Assembly: GCF_003569915.1 (NCBI RefSeq)
Contig: NZ_KZ984443.1
Location: 68,821-132,820, forward strand
Reading direction: 5' to 3'
From: Comamonas testosteroni
GTDB lineage: Bacteria > Pseudomonadota > Gammaproteobacteria > Burkholderiales > Burkholderiaceae_C
DNA length: 64,000 bases
The notes below the pieces were generated by a model, which was not told the origin of the DNA, searched no databases, and saw only the letters and a list, made by a program, of their open reading frames with translations. Both the position numbers and the translations under genes were made by a program. The stretch's first letter is position 1; each line of letters starts with the position of its first letter. Below are positions 43,653-55,948 of the stretch, piece by piece.

Positions 43653-45443
43653 TCAAAGAGCCCCGCCCGAGCCACGCGAGCCCGAGGACGGAACAGCGAT
43701 GCCCAGCATGTCGCAGGCCACGGCCTCGCCCACCTTGATGCCGTCCACACCGGCAGACAGAATGCCGCCCGCATAGCTGGCACCTTCACCGGCAGGGTAC
43801 AGACCGCGTGTGTTGTCGCTCTGGAAGTCCGCGCCACGGCCAATCTTGACGGGCGACGAGGTGCGCGTTTCCACGCCTGTCAGCACAGCGTCCTTCATGT
43901 CGTAGCCGCGAATTTTCTTGCCAAAGGCGGGCAGGGCTTCGCGCATGGCTTCAATCGCATAGCCGGGCAGCGCCTGATGCAGGTCACCAAGGCTGATGCC
44001 GGGCTTGTATGAGGGCTGGACTTCGCCGAACTCGGTCGATGGCTTGCCTGCGATGAAGTCGCCCACCAGCTGGCCGGGGGCGCTGTAGCTTTTGCCGCCC
44101 AGCACATAGGCGTTCGACTCCAGTTGGCGTTGAAACACAATACCGGAGAGGGGGTGATGCCCACCTTTTGGTAGTTTTTCCACGCCATAGGTCTTTCCGC
44201 CAAAGGCCCAGGCAAAACTCTCGGCATCTTGCGGAAAGTCGCTGGGTTCAATGGCACAGACCATGCCTGCATTGGCATTGCGTTCGGCGCGCGAGTACTG
44301 GCTCATGCCGTTGGTGACGACGCGTTCCGGCTCGCTGGTCGCAGCCACCACGGTGCCGCCGGGGCACATGCAAAAGCTGTAGACGGCACGACCATTCTTG
44401 GCGTGGTGCACCAGCTTGTAGTCGGCAGCGCCCAGCAGCGGGTGGCCTGCATCCTTGCCCCAGCGCGCGCGGTCGATCACGCTTTGCGGGTGTTCGATAC
44501 GGAAGCCGATGGAGAAAGGCTTGGCCTCCATGGCCACGCCACGCTCGTAGAACATGGCAAAGGTGTCGCGCGAGCTGTGGCCCAGTGCCATCACGGCATG
44601 GCGGGTGGGCAGGGTATAGCTCTCACCCGTGGCCTGGTTGAGTACCTGCAGACTGGTCAGCTGACGCTGGCCATCCACTGCGTCGATCTGCACATCGGTC
44701 ACGCGTTGCTCGAAGCGGATTTCGCCGCCCAGGCGGATGATTTCCTCACGAATGCCTTCCACCACTTTCACCAGCTTGAAAGTGCCGATATGGGGGTGGG
44801 CGGCGTACAGAATCTCGGGTGGTGCGCCATGCTCGACAAACTCGGTCATCACCTTGCGGCCCAGATGGCGCGGGTCCTTGATCTGGCTGTAGAGCTTGCC
44901 GTCCGAGAACGTGCCCGCGCCGCCTTCGCCAAACTGCACATTGGACTCGGGCGTCAGCACGCGCTTGCGCCACAGGCCCCAGGTGTCTTTGGTGCGCTCA
45001 CGCACCTGTTTGCCGCGCTCCAGCACGATGGGCCTGAAACCCATTTGGGCCAGCACCAGTGCCGCAAAAATGCCGCAGGGGCCAAAGCCCACAACCACGG
45101 GGCGCTCGCCCTCGGTTAGTGTCGCCGGGGCTGTGCCCACAGGCTTCCACGACATATCGGGCGTAGGGTTGACGTGGGAATGGTCGGCAAACTTGGCCAG
45201 CAGCGCGGCTTCCTGGCTTTCATCGGCCAGTGTGATGTCGACGATATAGACGGCCAGCAATTCGCTCTTGCGAGCATCAAAGCTGCGCTTGTGCACATGC
45301 AGGCTGGCGATGGCCTTGGGCGGCAGGCCTAGACGATCGGCCGCGAGTGCGGTGAGCTTGTCCGTGGGCTGATATTCGGTGTGATTCTCGGGGTGGTATT
45401 CCACAGCCGAGAGAGGGAGTTTGAGTTCTGCGATCCGGATCAT
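43653..45443 (-). CDS. FAD-dependent dehydrogenase (COG2509-like)
   Basis: A 596-residue flavoprotein. About 110 N-terminal residues form a separate domain. Then VVVGFGPCGIFAALVLAQMGFRPIVLERG gives the FAD dinucleotide loop (quoted in part: VVGFGPCGIFAALVLAQ) near residue 117. ESNVQFGEGGAGTFSDGKLY and GGKSYSAPGQLVGDF, and the ending GLYPAGEGASYAGGILSAG, are the conserved COG2509 segments. The family has no established substrate. Start ATG 45443 is followed by MIRIAELKLPL. It is divergent from the dioxygenase-like gene. Confidence 0.85.
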   Translation of the reverse strand: MIRIAELKLPLSAVEYHPENHTEYQPTDKLTALAADRLGLPPKAIASLHVHKRSFDARKSELLAVYIVDITLADESQEAALLAKFADHSHVNPTPDMSWKPVGTAPATLTEGERPVVVGFGPCGIFAALVLAQMGFRPIVLERGKQVRERTKDTWGLWRKRVLTPESNVQFGEGGAGTFSDGKLYSQIKDPRHLGRKVMTEFVEHGAPPEILYAAHPHIGTFKLVKVVEGIREEIIRLGGEIRFEQRVTDVQIDAVDGQRQLTSLQVLNQATGESYTLPTRHAVMALGHSSRDTFAMFYERGVAMEAKPFSIGFRIEHPQSVIDRARWGKDAGHPLLGAADYKLVHHAKNGRAVYSFCMCPGGTVVAATSEPERVVTNGMSQYSRAERNANAGMVCAIEPSDFPQDAESFAWAFGGKTYGVEKLPKGGHHPLSGIVFQRQLESNAYVLGGKSYSAPGQLVGDFIAGKPSTEFGEVQPSYKPGISLGDLHQALPGYAIEAMREALPAFGKKIRGYDMKDAVLTGVETRTSSPVKIGRGADFQSDNTRGLYPAGEGASYAGGILSAGVDGIKVGEAVACDMLGIAVPSSGSRGSGGAL

Positions 45444-45685
45444 GGCTTGTACCTATCAAGCAAGGGCAACGATGGTACGGCAAAGCCCATCATCAGGCCC
45501 GCTCAGCTCTGGTTGACCTTGATAGTCGATACGGAAAACAGTTCAAAAACAATAGCATTCAGCCTATATTGATCATAGACAAGAAGGCGGTTTTGTGTAG
45601 AAAAGGTAAAGATGAACGCGCACCGCAGTCTTGCCAGCAGTGCGCGCTAGCATGGCTGCTTGTATGAACCTATCGTTCTTCAGTG

Positions 45686-46654
45686 ATGAGCACCTCCCAT
45701 TCTGAATTTGATGTGTCCGCCAACCTTTTCCACCAAGTCTCGCGCCGGGGCTGGTTGCAGCGCAGCGGCGTCATGCTGGGCCTGCTGCCTGTGATGCCGC
45801 TGCTCGGTTGTGCATCTGGTTCGGCCGGGCAGGCAACTCAAGCGGCTGCGCCCGGAGCCTGGGTCACGGGCGGCACGGCACGCATCAGCGCGGCGGTGCG
45901 CAGCATGCATCCGTTTGCCGCCAGTCTGGCCGGGGCTTGCCGCATGACTTGCGAAGCCACCATCGGCCCCTGCCACACGCTGTCACCAGAGCGCGCGGAC
46001 ATCAGCGACGGCTGGGACGGCTTGCCGCTGCATATGCAGATCCGCGTGGTCAATGAACGTTGCGAACCTGTGCCCGGTGCGCTGGTCGAGATCTGGCACA
46101 CCAATTACACGGGCGGCTATTCGGGGCAGATTCACCGCATGTGCAACAACAACGCGGCGGATGTCGACAAACAGTTCTTTCGCGGCTATCAGCGCAGCGA
46201 TGCCCATGGCGTCGTGCGTTTTGACAGTTGCTACCCCGGCTGGTACCGGGGCCGCGCCGTGCATGTGCACTTCAGAGTGCTGCAAGGTGCGTATGACCCG
46301 GCGGACAGCGCCGCATCCTGGTTGACCAGCCAGTTGCTGTTCAGTGACGCGTTGAATGCTGAAATTTTTGGCAGCTCGCCGCTGTACCAGCGTTTTGGCA
46401 AGCCCGACACCAGCTTGGATGTGGATAACGTGGTGGGGCAGGAGCCTGACAAATCGCCCTATCTGTTTGATGTGCAGAACATCGCGGGCGTGATGCTGGC
46501 CTCCAAAACCGTGGTGCTGAGAAACAACCCCCAAAGAGCCTTGTGTCAGGTCAAGGGGTCCATGCCGCCAGGAGGGCCAGGTGGTCGTGCAGGCCCGGGG
46601 CGGCCCGGTGGCAGGCGGCTTCCGCCTCCGGGCATGATGCCGCCCGGTGTCTGA
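45686..46654 (+). CDS. Exported intradiol ring-cleavage dioxygenase-like lipoprotein
   Basis: A 322-residue protein. The N-terminus SRRGWLQRSG has a twin-arginine motif, and LLPVMPLLGC a lipobox with Cys 42, so Tat-dependent lipoprotein export is suggested. The catalytic fold resembles protocatechuate 3,4-dioxygenase: VEIWHTNYTGGYSG with a Tyr ligand, and CYPGWYRGRAVHVHFRV with Tyr and two His ligands of ferric iron. The C-terminal 40 residues are a Gly/Pro/Arg-rich tail. Cytosolic ring-cleavage enzymes lack such a signal, so the substrate and location differ. Its end abuts sbcC with no gap. Confidence 0.78.
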   Translation: MSTSHSEFDVSANLFHQVSRRGWLQRSGVMLGLLPVMPLLGCASGSAGQATQAAAPGAWVTGGTARISAAVRSMHPFAASLAGACRMTCEATIGPCHTLSPERADISDGWDGLPLHMQIRVVNERCEPVPGALVEIWHTNYTGGYSGQIHRMCNNNAADVDKQFFRGYQRSDAHGVVRFDSCYPGWYRGRAVHVHFRVLQGAYDPADSAASWLTSQLLFSDALNAEIFGSSPLYQRFGKPDTSLDVDNVVGQEPDKSPYLFDVQNIAGVMLASKTVVLRNNPQRALCQVKGSMPPGGPGGRAGPGRPGGRRLPPPGMMPPGV

Positions 46655-49600
46655 TCAAACCACCAGCCGCGAATAACCCACGCCCGCACCCTTTTCCACG
46701 CGGATCTGCGCCGGAATGCGCTCCTTGAGAGCTTCCACATGGCTGATGATGCCAATCATCTTGCCGCTGGCGTTCAGGGCGTCGAGCGCGGCCAGTGCGA
46801 CTTCCAGCGTGTCGCCGTCCAGCGTGCCAAAGCCTTCGTCAAGGAATAGCGAGTCGATGGAGGTCTTGCTACTGACCAGGTCGGACAGCGCCAGAGCCAG
46901 TGCCAGACTGACCAGAAACGCCTCGCCGCCCGAGAGCGTGCGCGTGTCGCGCGCCACATCGCCTTGCCAGCTGTCCACAATGTCCAGCTCCAGCTCGCCC
47001 GTGGGTTTGCGGCGCAGCAGATAGCGGCCATGCAGCCGCGTCAGATGCTGATTGGCCAGATGCAGCAAATGGTCCAGCGTCAGGCCTTGCGCAAATTTGC
47101 GGAATTTGTCGCCCTTGGCGGAGCCGATCAGACCGTCCAGTCGTTGCCATAATTCGCTGTCCTGTGCGAGGGCCGCAATCTGTTGCAGCAGGCTTTGCTG
47201 GCTGCTGCGGCGCTGCGCATCGTCTAGCAGTCTGGCGCGTTGTGCGCCCAGGTTTTCGCTCAGCGTGCCGCGTTCGGCATCCAGCGTCTGCAATTGCGCA
47301 TCGATGTTTTCCGGTGTGTCTTCGGTCAGTGCCTGAGCCTGCAACTGCGCATGCTGGTGCGTTGCCTGTGCCAGCAAGGTGTCTGCGCGCTGCAGAGCTT
47401 GCTGGAGCTGATCGTGCAGTGCCTGCAGGCGTTGCTGTTCGGCGGCGGGCAGCAGGGCCAGGGCAAAGGCTGCCGCATCGGCAAACGGGCTGGCTTGCAG
47501 CGCGGCTTGCCAGTCACGCTGAGCATGGATCAAGGCCTGCTCCAGCTGCTTGAGCGTGACCTGAGTCTGCTGCGCCTGACCTTGCAGATGCGCATGCTGG
47601 GCACTTAGTTGTTGCAGCTGAGTGCTGCATTGCGCCAGCGTGGTGGGCAGCTCGGCGAGCGGTGCATCGGTTTCAGGCTCAGCCATTTGCGCACAGCGCT
47701 GCTGCCAGTCTTCGGCCTGTTGCATGGCTTGTGCGCAGCGTTGCTCTTGTAGCGCCAGTTCCTGGGTCAGGCGCTGCTGCAGCGAATTCTGGTTCTGCCA
47801 TTGCTGGGCTTGCTGCTGTAGCGTTTGCAGCCAGCTGGCGGTGTCTGCCGCATCAGGCAGTGCAAGGCCAAAAGGCGCGACGGAGGTCTGCAGCGCGGCC
47901 TGCAAATCCTGCGCGCGGCTTTGATGTTCTTGCTGCTCTGCCTGCAGGCGTTGCTGCAGCACCGCTTGCTCATGCAGTTCCTGCTGCCAGCGTTCTTGCT
48001 GATGCTGGGCCTGCTGCACCGCTTGCTGGGCGCGGTGGGCTGCGTCTTCGGCAGCGCGCTGGGTTTGCTCGCCCGCTTCGGCGACGTTCAGCGCTTGCTG
48101 CAACTGCGCAAGCTGCTGGGCGCTTTGCTGTTGTGACTGGCTAAGCTGCTCGGGCTGCAGCCATGCATCGTCGGCCACCGTGGTGGGCAATGTGGCACGC
48201 AATGCATTCCAGCGTGATTGCCAGGCAGGTAGTTGCTCTGTCAGTGCATCGCTCTGGGTTTGCAGCGCCTGCTGCTGGCTGTGGCTGGCGGCCAGCTCGG
48301 CCTTGTTTTGCTCGCCCAGCGTTTGCAATTCGTCCAGCTTGGTTTGCGCTTGCTGCAGCGCCGCCGCTGCAGCGGAGGGGTTGACCTGCGCATAAGCCGC
48401 GAGCGCAGGGTGGGTCTGCGATCCGCACAGCGGGCAGGGCTGGCCGGGTTGCAGCGCATGGCGATGTGCTTCCAGGCTTTGAATGCGTTGCTCATGCTCC
48501 AGCAACTGGCGCTTGTCTGCCACCGTTTCCTTTTGCGCACGGTATTGCTCGCGCAACTGGGCAAGGGTCTGCTCCTGCTGCGCAATCGCTGCAGTGGCCT
48601 GCTGCAATTGTTCCTGCAGTTTTTGATGCTGCTGCGCCCATTGCTGGCGCTGCGCGGCTTGCTGCTGCAATTGCTGCCAGTCATGCAACTGCTGCTGCGC
48701 AGCCTGCCAGTGGCTGCGCAGCTCAGGCAGGCTGCCGCCGTGCTGGTTCAGCAACTGCTGCTGAGCTTCTGTGGCTTGCAGTGCATTTTGCTGAGCCTTC
48801 TCTAATGCGGCACTGGCGTTTTGTACGGCATTGGCATGAGTTGCTGCGCGCTGCTGCAGCTGCTCTTGCTGTGCCACAGCGCGCTGCAGCTCGCTCTGGC
48901 TGCGTTGCCATTGCTGCTGGGCTTGCTGGCGCTGCTCCAGCAGGGCGCGCCAGCCGCTCAGTTGTTCGGCCAGTTTTTCATGCGCGGCATGGGTGGTCAG
49001 CCATTGCGTCAAATCGGCCTGTTGTCTGTAAAGAGATTGCCTTTGCTGCTCTGCTTTTTGTAGTTCTTCGCTGGCAAGTCGCTGGGCTCGATGGGTGATA
49101 TGCCATTGCGCGGATTGCGCTTGTGCGCTGGCCGTCTGCAACTGCTGCCATTGCTGGAGTGCGGTGTCGTGCGCACTCAGCGCTTGCAGGCTTTGGGCAT
49201 GCAGCGGGGCGATGGCTTGTGCGGGGGCATGGGCCTGTAGTCTTTGTAGCTCAGGCTGCGCTTGCCGATATGCGTTGCGGGCCTGCTCCTGATCTTGCTG
49301 GGCCTGCTGCAACTGCTGAGTTGCCTGACTCAAGTCCTGCTGCCAGCGTTGCAAGATCTGCAACTGGCTGTAGCGGGCTTGCAGATCGTTGAGCCGGGTT
49401 TGCAGCGCTGCCGCTTCGGTTTGCAGTTGCTCGCGCTCTTCAGTGCTGAGCAGCTGCATGCCGTCGGCCTGTGCTTGCTGGCGCTCCAGCAACTGGCGGG
49501 CTTCGCGGGCGCGCTCAAAGACGGTTTGCGAAATCAGTCCATAGATCTCGGTGCCAGTCAGCTCTTCCAGCAGCTCGGCACGCTCGTTGGCGCTGGCTTG

Positions 49601-50086
49601 CAAAAACGCTGCAAAGCCACCCTGGGCCAGCAGCATGGACTTGGTAAAGCGCGCAAAGTCCAGACCGGTGATGTCGGCAATCTGGCGCAGCTTGTCATGG
49701 CTTTGCGTGCTGAGAATATGGCCGTCGGCCACGCGAGCCAGCTCGACCTTGGGGGCCTGCAGCGCGCCACTGGCCTTGTCGCGCGCGCGGCGCTGGCTCC
49801 AGAAGGCGCGGTAGACCGTGCCTTTCACCTCAAACTCCACCTCGGCCAAGCAGTCGGCCTGATGGCGCGTCATCAAATCATTGTTGCTGGCACTGATGGT
49901 GGAAAGGCGCGGGGTCTGGTGATAGAGCGCCAGACAGATGGCGTCCAGCAGCGTGGACTTGCCCGCACCCGTGGGGCCGGTGATGGCAAACAGGCTGTTG
50001 TCGGCAAACGGCGCGGCAGTGAAGTCCACCGTCCATTCGCCCTGCAGCGAGTTGAGGTTTTTAAGACGCAGCTTGAGGATTTTCAT
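46655..50086 (-). CDS. sbcC: Exonuclease subunit SbcC
   Basis: An 1143-residue SMC-like ATPase of the SbcCD double-strand nuclease, which cleaves hairpins and DNA ends. Walker A GPTGAGKSTLLDAI is near residue 38, the zinc hook CPLC near residue 552, signature LSGGEAFLVSLALAL near 1045 and Walker B SLFLDEGFGTLD near 1077. Between them run two long coiled coils exceptionally rich in Gln and Ala. Length is normal for SbcC. It overlaps sbcD by 4 nt (ATGA-type junction), indicating coupled translation. Confidence 0.95.
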   Translation of the reverse strand: MKILKLRLKNLNSLQGEWTVDFTAAPFADNSLFAITGPTGAGKSTLLDAICLALYHQTPRLSTISASNNDLMTRHQADCLAEVEFEVKGTVYRAFWSQRRARDKASGALQAPKVELARVADGHILSTQSHDKLRQIADITGLDFARFTKSMLLAQGGFAAFLQASANERAELLEELTGTEIYGLISQTVFERAREARQLLERQQAQADGMQLLSTEEREQLQTEAAALQTRLNDLQARYSQLQILQRWQQDLSQATQQLQQAQQDQEQARNAYRQAQPELQRLQAHAPAQAIAPLHAQSLQALSAHDTALQQWQQLQTASAQAQSAQWHITHRAQRLASEELQKAEQQRQSLYRQQADLTQWLTTHAAHEKLAEQLSGWRALLEQRQQAQQQWQRSQSELQRAVAQQEQLQQRAATHANAVQNASAALEKAQQNALQATEAQQQLLNQHGGSLPELRSHWQAAQQQLHDWQQLQQQAAQRQQWAQQHQKLQEQLQQATAAIAQQEQTLAQLREQYRAQKETVADKRQLLEHEQRIQSLEAHRHALQPGQPCPLCGSQTHPALAAYAQVNPSAAAAALQQAQTKLDELQTLGEQNKAELAASHSQQQALQTQSDALTEQLPAWQSRWNALRATLPTTVADDAWLQPEQLSQSQQQSAQQLAQLQQALNVAEAGEQTQRAAEDAAHRAQQAVQQAQHQQERWQQELHEQAVLQQRLQAEQQEHQSRAQDLQAALQTSVAPFGLALPDAADTASWLQTLQQQAQQWQNQNSLQQRLTQELALQEQRCAQAMQQAEDWQQRCAQMAEPETDAPLAELPTTLAQCSTQLQQLSAQHAHLQGQAQQTQVTLKQLEQALIHAQRDWQAALQASPFADAAAFALALLPAAEQQRLQALHDQLQQALQRADTLLAQATHQHAQLQAQALTEDTPENIDAQLQTLDAERGTLSENLGAQRARLLDDAQRRSSQQSLLQQIAALAQDSELWQRLDGLIGSAKGDKFRKFAQGLTLDHLLHLANQHLTRLHGRYLLRRKPTGELELDIVDSWQGDVARDTRTLSGGEAFLVSLALALALSDLVSSKTSIDSLFLDEGFGTLDGDTLEVALAALDALNASGKMIGIISHVEALKERIPAQIRVEKGAGVGYSRLVV

Positions 50087-51336
50087 GCGGCGGCTCCGTT
50101 CTGCGCGCTCAGCGCATCGACCACGCTGCGGTAGCGTTCGCTCAGCGTCTGTTGCAGCGGAGGCTCCAGCGTCTCTAACGCCAGGCGGCGTGCAAACACG
50201 TCCTGAGGGGTTAGCTCATCCAGCGATTCCATGGCATCGCTTTGCAGTTGCGCCGCCGTATTGCCGCGCTGGCGCTTGATGCGCAGGATTTGCACAGGCA
50301 GGCCATCGGCCAGTGCTTGCACGCGCGCGGGCAGGTCGGCCAGATAGTCGTCTTCTTCGATGGTGATATCCAGCCATGCAGGGCTTGATGGGTCTTCGGA
50401 TGCGGCGAGTTCTTTCAGAGCATCCGGCAAGGCCTTGAGTGTGCAGCGCAGCGCTGCCATGGCCTGAAAGCGGGGAACCGGTAGGGAGGTGATTTGCTGC
50501 AGGCCTGCTTCATTCAGGTCCACCAGCAGCATTTGCTTGCTTTGCCGGGCTTCATCAAAACCCAGTGCAATGGGTGAGCCGCTGTAGCGAATATGGTTGA
50601 GTCCACCGACGATCTGTGGCTGGTGGATATGGCCCAGCGCAATGTAGTCGGCAGGCGGGAAGGCGTTGGTGGGAAAGGCCTCCAGCGCGCCCACATAGAT
50701 TTCACGCACCGATTCATTGCTGCTGGCACCTACGGTAGTCAGATGGCCGGTGGCGACGACGGGCAGCTTGCGGCCCAGTGTGGCTTGCAGATGAGCTTGC
50801 TGCTCAAGCGCTGCGGCATGGACTTGTTGATAAGTTTTCTGTATGGCGTGCTGCAGCGCGAGTTGCTTGTCCTGCGCGCTCTGGTCAGGCTGGCTGCGCA
50901 GCACATCGCGGGCGCGGATAAAGGGCAGGGCGCAGACGATGCAGCCCGGCTCACCTGCGTTGTGTTGTGTGCCACGCAGCGCAAGCGTGATCACATGGTC
51001 TTGTGCGGCCCCGGTTGCGGCGAGGACATGCACACCCAGATGGCGCAGCAGCTCGCGGCTTTCATCGAGCACGCTGACCGAGTCATGGTTGCCGCCCAGC
51101 AGCAGCAGGCCCACACCGGCCTGATGCAGGCGCGCAATCAGCTGGTTGTAAAGCTCGCGTGCGTAACTAGGTGGTGCGCCGGTGTCGAAGATATCGCCTG
51201 CGATCAGCACGGCATCGACGGCATGGGCATGCACTTGTTCCAGCAGCCAGTCGATCAGCTGGCGGTGCTCGGCCTGACGGCTCTGGCCCATGAAATGCTG
51301 GCCCAGATGCCAGTCAGAGGTGTGAAGAAGACGCAT
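50083..51336 (-). CDS. sbcD: Exonuclease subunit SbcD
   Basis: A 417-residue metallophosphoesterase, nuclease subunit of SbcCD. Metal-binding motifs: LLHTSDWHLGQHF (3-15), VLIAGDIFDTG (near 46), LGGNHDSVSVLDE (near 82), VVATGHLTTVGA (near 195) and YIALGHIHQPQIVGG (near 230). The start is ATG 51336 (MRLLHTSDWHLG); 15 upstream codons lack coding features. It is upstream of sbcC in the same transcript. Confidence 0.95.
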   Translation of the reverse strand: MRLLHTSDWHLGQHFMGQSRQAEHRQLIDWLLEQVHAHAVDAVLIAGDIFDTGAPPSYARELYNQLIARLHQAGVGLLLLGGNHDSVSVLDESRELLRHLGVHVLAATGAAQDHVITLALRGTQHNAGEPGCIVCALPFIRARDVLRSQPDQSAQDKQLALQHAIQKTYQQVHAAALEQQAHLQATLGRKLPVVATGHLTTVGASSNESVREIYVGALEAFPTNAFPPADYIALGHIHQPQIVGGLNHIRYSGSPIALGFDEARQSKQMLLVDLNEAGLQQITSLPVPRFQAMAALRCTLKALPDALKELAASEDPSSPAWLDITIEEDDYLADLPARVQALADGLPVQILRIKRQRGNTAAQLQSDAMESLDELTPQDVFARRLALETLEPPLQQTLSERYRSVVDALSAQNGAAA

Positions 51337-51434
51337 GGCATGAATGGTACGGGGCGTTGCCTGGCAATGTGCTGTTGCCATGAAAAAAGCCTGCCCGGCT
51401 GAAGCAGGGCAGACTGTGGCGAGAGTTTGTTTGT

Positions 51435-51698
51435 TCAGCGTTTGGCGCGTTTGGCCGTCCAGTAGCCAAACTCTTCCTGCCCCACCTCATAGTCCAGCTC
51501 CTGCAGCCGAGCCTGCAGGTTTTCCTGCACATCGGCCACGGCCTTGTTGTAGATGCTGGGGCCGATTTCAGCCAGAAAGAACTGCAGCAGCGCACCCGAT
51601 TGCATATTGCCAATCGGCTCGTCCATGTTCTCGCGGAAATAGCGTTCGATGGAGGTGATGGCCTGTTGTTGGGCGTGCTTGGGTAGTTCAATAGTCAT
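51435..51698 (-). CDS. DUF2164 protein
   Basis: An 87-residue soluble protein. AITSIERYFRENMDEPIGNMQSGALLQFFLAEIGPSIYNKAVADVQ, quoted in part: RYFRENMDEPIGNMQSGALL, is the DUF2164 signature. No function is known. It lies between sbcD and an ABC exporter on the same strand and has an intergenic repeat at its start. Confidence 0.88.
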   Translation of the reverse strand: MTIELPKHAQQQAITSIERYFRENMDEPIGNMQSGALLQFFLAEIGPSIYNKAVADVQENLQARLQELDYEVGQEEFGYWTAKRAKR

Positions 51699-51742
51699 AG
51701 CTGCTTGCGCTTTAAAGATAAGGACTTGAGGCCTGTTTGGCT
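51699..51742. repeat. AGCT-type intergenic repeat
   Basis: ATAGCTGCTTGCGCTTTAAA, GATAAGGACTTGAGGCC, TGTTTGGC. This is the clearest copy of the consensus ATAGCTGCTTGCGCTTTA ... AAGGACTTGAGGC. It fills the whole gap between two minus-strand genes. Confidence 0.8.
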
Positions 51743-53581
<1,839 letters not shown>

Positions 53582-53711
53582 GATGTCAATACTCCCGGTA
53601 CATGCTTGTGGCACTTCTTGTACCGATGGTAGGTGAGCGGTGCGAGTTGGTGCAAAGATGCGCGGATGACCGCTCATTCCATGGGTTCTTGAACTGATCG
53701 TCACAAAAGCC

Positions 53712-54803
53712 ATGCCCAGCCAGACCGAATCAAACCATGCATCTTCACCCCGCACATCACGCAAATGGATGTGGACATCGGCGCTGCTGCTGACAGCTGC
53801 GGTGACTTTCTCGGGCATCAGCGGCTGTGTGATGACTCAGCCTATTACGGGCGAGGCCAAGGTCAGCCTGCCCGCAGACTTGCAGATATCACCGCAGCGC
53901 CTGCAATCGCATGTGCGTGTGCTCAGCGAGGATTTGCTGGGCCGCAGTTTTGATCAGCCCGAGACTTTGCAAAAAGCCGCTGAATACATTGCCGCAGAGC
54001 TGGCAAAAACAGGGGTGATAGCCGAGCGCCAGCGTTTTGAAGTGGGCGGCCACAGCTATGAAAACCTGATTGCCCGGTTTGGCCCGAAAGATGGCAAGCA
54101 GCCGCTGCTGATCATGGGTGCGCATTACGACAGCGCCATGCTGGGCGATGGCTATATTTCCATAGACCCCAAGGCTCCGCCGCGCCGCCATACGCCGGGG
54201 GCGGACGACAATGCGAGCGGCGTGGCAGGCCTGCTGGAGCTGGCGCGCGTGCTGTCTGCCAAGCCGCCAACGCAGCCCGTGGAGCTGGTCTTTTACACGC
54301 TGGAGGAACCGCCCAATTTTCGCAGCGACGATATGGGCAGCTATCGCCATGCACTGTCCCTCAAGGAACGCAATCAGAGCGTGCGTTTGATGCTGTCGGT
54401 CGAGATGATTGGCTACTTCAGCGATGAGCCGGGCAGCCAGAGCTATCCGCTGGCGTTGCTGCGCTGGCTTTATCCAGATCAGGGCAATTTCATCGGCCTG
54501 ATTGGCGAGCTGAAGAACTTTGGCGAAATGCGCAGCACCAAAGGTCTGATGCGTGCGGCGGCCGATGAGGCAAAGCCGCTCGATGTACGTTCACTGAATT
54601 CGCCACGCTTTGTGCATGGCGTGGATTTTTCTGACCATCTGAACTACTGGCGTCTGGGCTATCCGGCCATCATGGTGACGGATACCTCGTTCATGCGTAA
54701 CCCCCACTATCACCACAGCTCGGACACCTGGGACACGCTCAACTACGAGCGCATGGCCCAGGTGGTGCGCATGCTGGCGGCGGTCGCGCTGGCTGCTGAA
54801 TAA
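53712..54803 (+). CDS. M28-family zinc peptidase, lipoprotein
   Basis: A 363-residue exported lipoprotein, lipobox FSGISGC with Cys 39. The M28 metal site is visible: IMGAHYDSAML (near 135), PGADDNASGVAGLLELAR (near 158), YTLEEPPNFRSDDMGS (near 195), LSVEMIGYFS (near 225) and HYHHSSDTWDTLNYE (near 337), giving the His/Asp/Glu/Asp/His zinc ligands. Likely an aminopeptidase in the periplasm. It is divergent from the ABC exporter and ends at a shared terminator. Confidence 0.88.
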   Translation: MPSQTESNHASSPRTSRKWMWTSALLLTAAVTFSGISGCVMTQPITGEAKVSLPADLQISPQRLQSHVRVLSEDLLGRSFDQPETLQKAAEYIAAELAKTGVIAERQRFEVGGHSYENLIARFGPKDGKQPLLIMGAHYDSAMLGDGYISIDPKAPPRRHTPGADDNASGVAGLLELARVLSAKPPTQPVELVFYTLEEPPNFRSDDMGSYRHALSLKERNQSVRLMLSVEMIGYFSDEPGSQSYPLALLRWLYPDQGNFIGLIGELKNFGEMRSTKGLMRAAADEAKPLDVRSLNSPRFVHGVDFSDHLNYWRLGYPAIMVTDTSFMRNPHYHHSSDTWDTLNYERMAQVVRMLAAVALAAE

Positions 54804-54833
54804 AAAAACGCCGCAAAGCTTGCGGCGTTTTTC
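54804..54833. terminator. Bidirectional intrinsic terminator
   Basis: AAAACGCCGCAAGCTTGCGG -like hairpin (AAAACGCCGCAA / TTGCGGCGTTTTT) with A and T flanks, between the convergent peptidase and cysK genes. Confidence 0.9.
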
Positions 54834-54851
54834 ATGGAGCAAGTCTGAGAC

Positions 54852-55772
<921 letters not shown>

Positions 55773-55948
55773 GAAGCCTCCGAATGTGGATGCGGTTGGT
55801 GAGCCGGAAACACCCATTGTGGCGCAGTTGATCTGCCTGAGAGGAATATGAATATTCTTGCCTCAGATCAAGACTGAGCCGGAAGGCTCCCCGGGCTTGA
55901 CGATTCGGGGCAACAATGGGTTGAGGCTGTTTTCAGGAGGATTCGCCC

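Noticed and set aside
45600-45660. GCGCAC...GTGCGC inverted repeat as a terminator or RNA gene
   Set aside because: The 6-bp arms are short with a long loop and no T run; nothing else in the 242-nt gap supports an RNA.
46655-50086. CAG/CTG-rich sbcC as a tandem repeat or microsatellite
   Set aside because: The bias comes from Gln and Ala codons in irregular order; no long perfect unit repeats in tandem.
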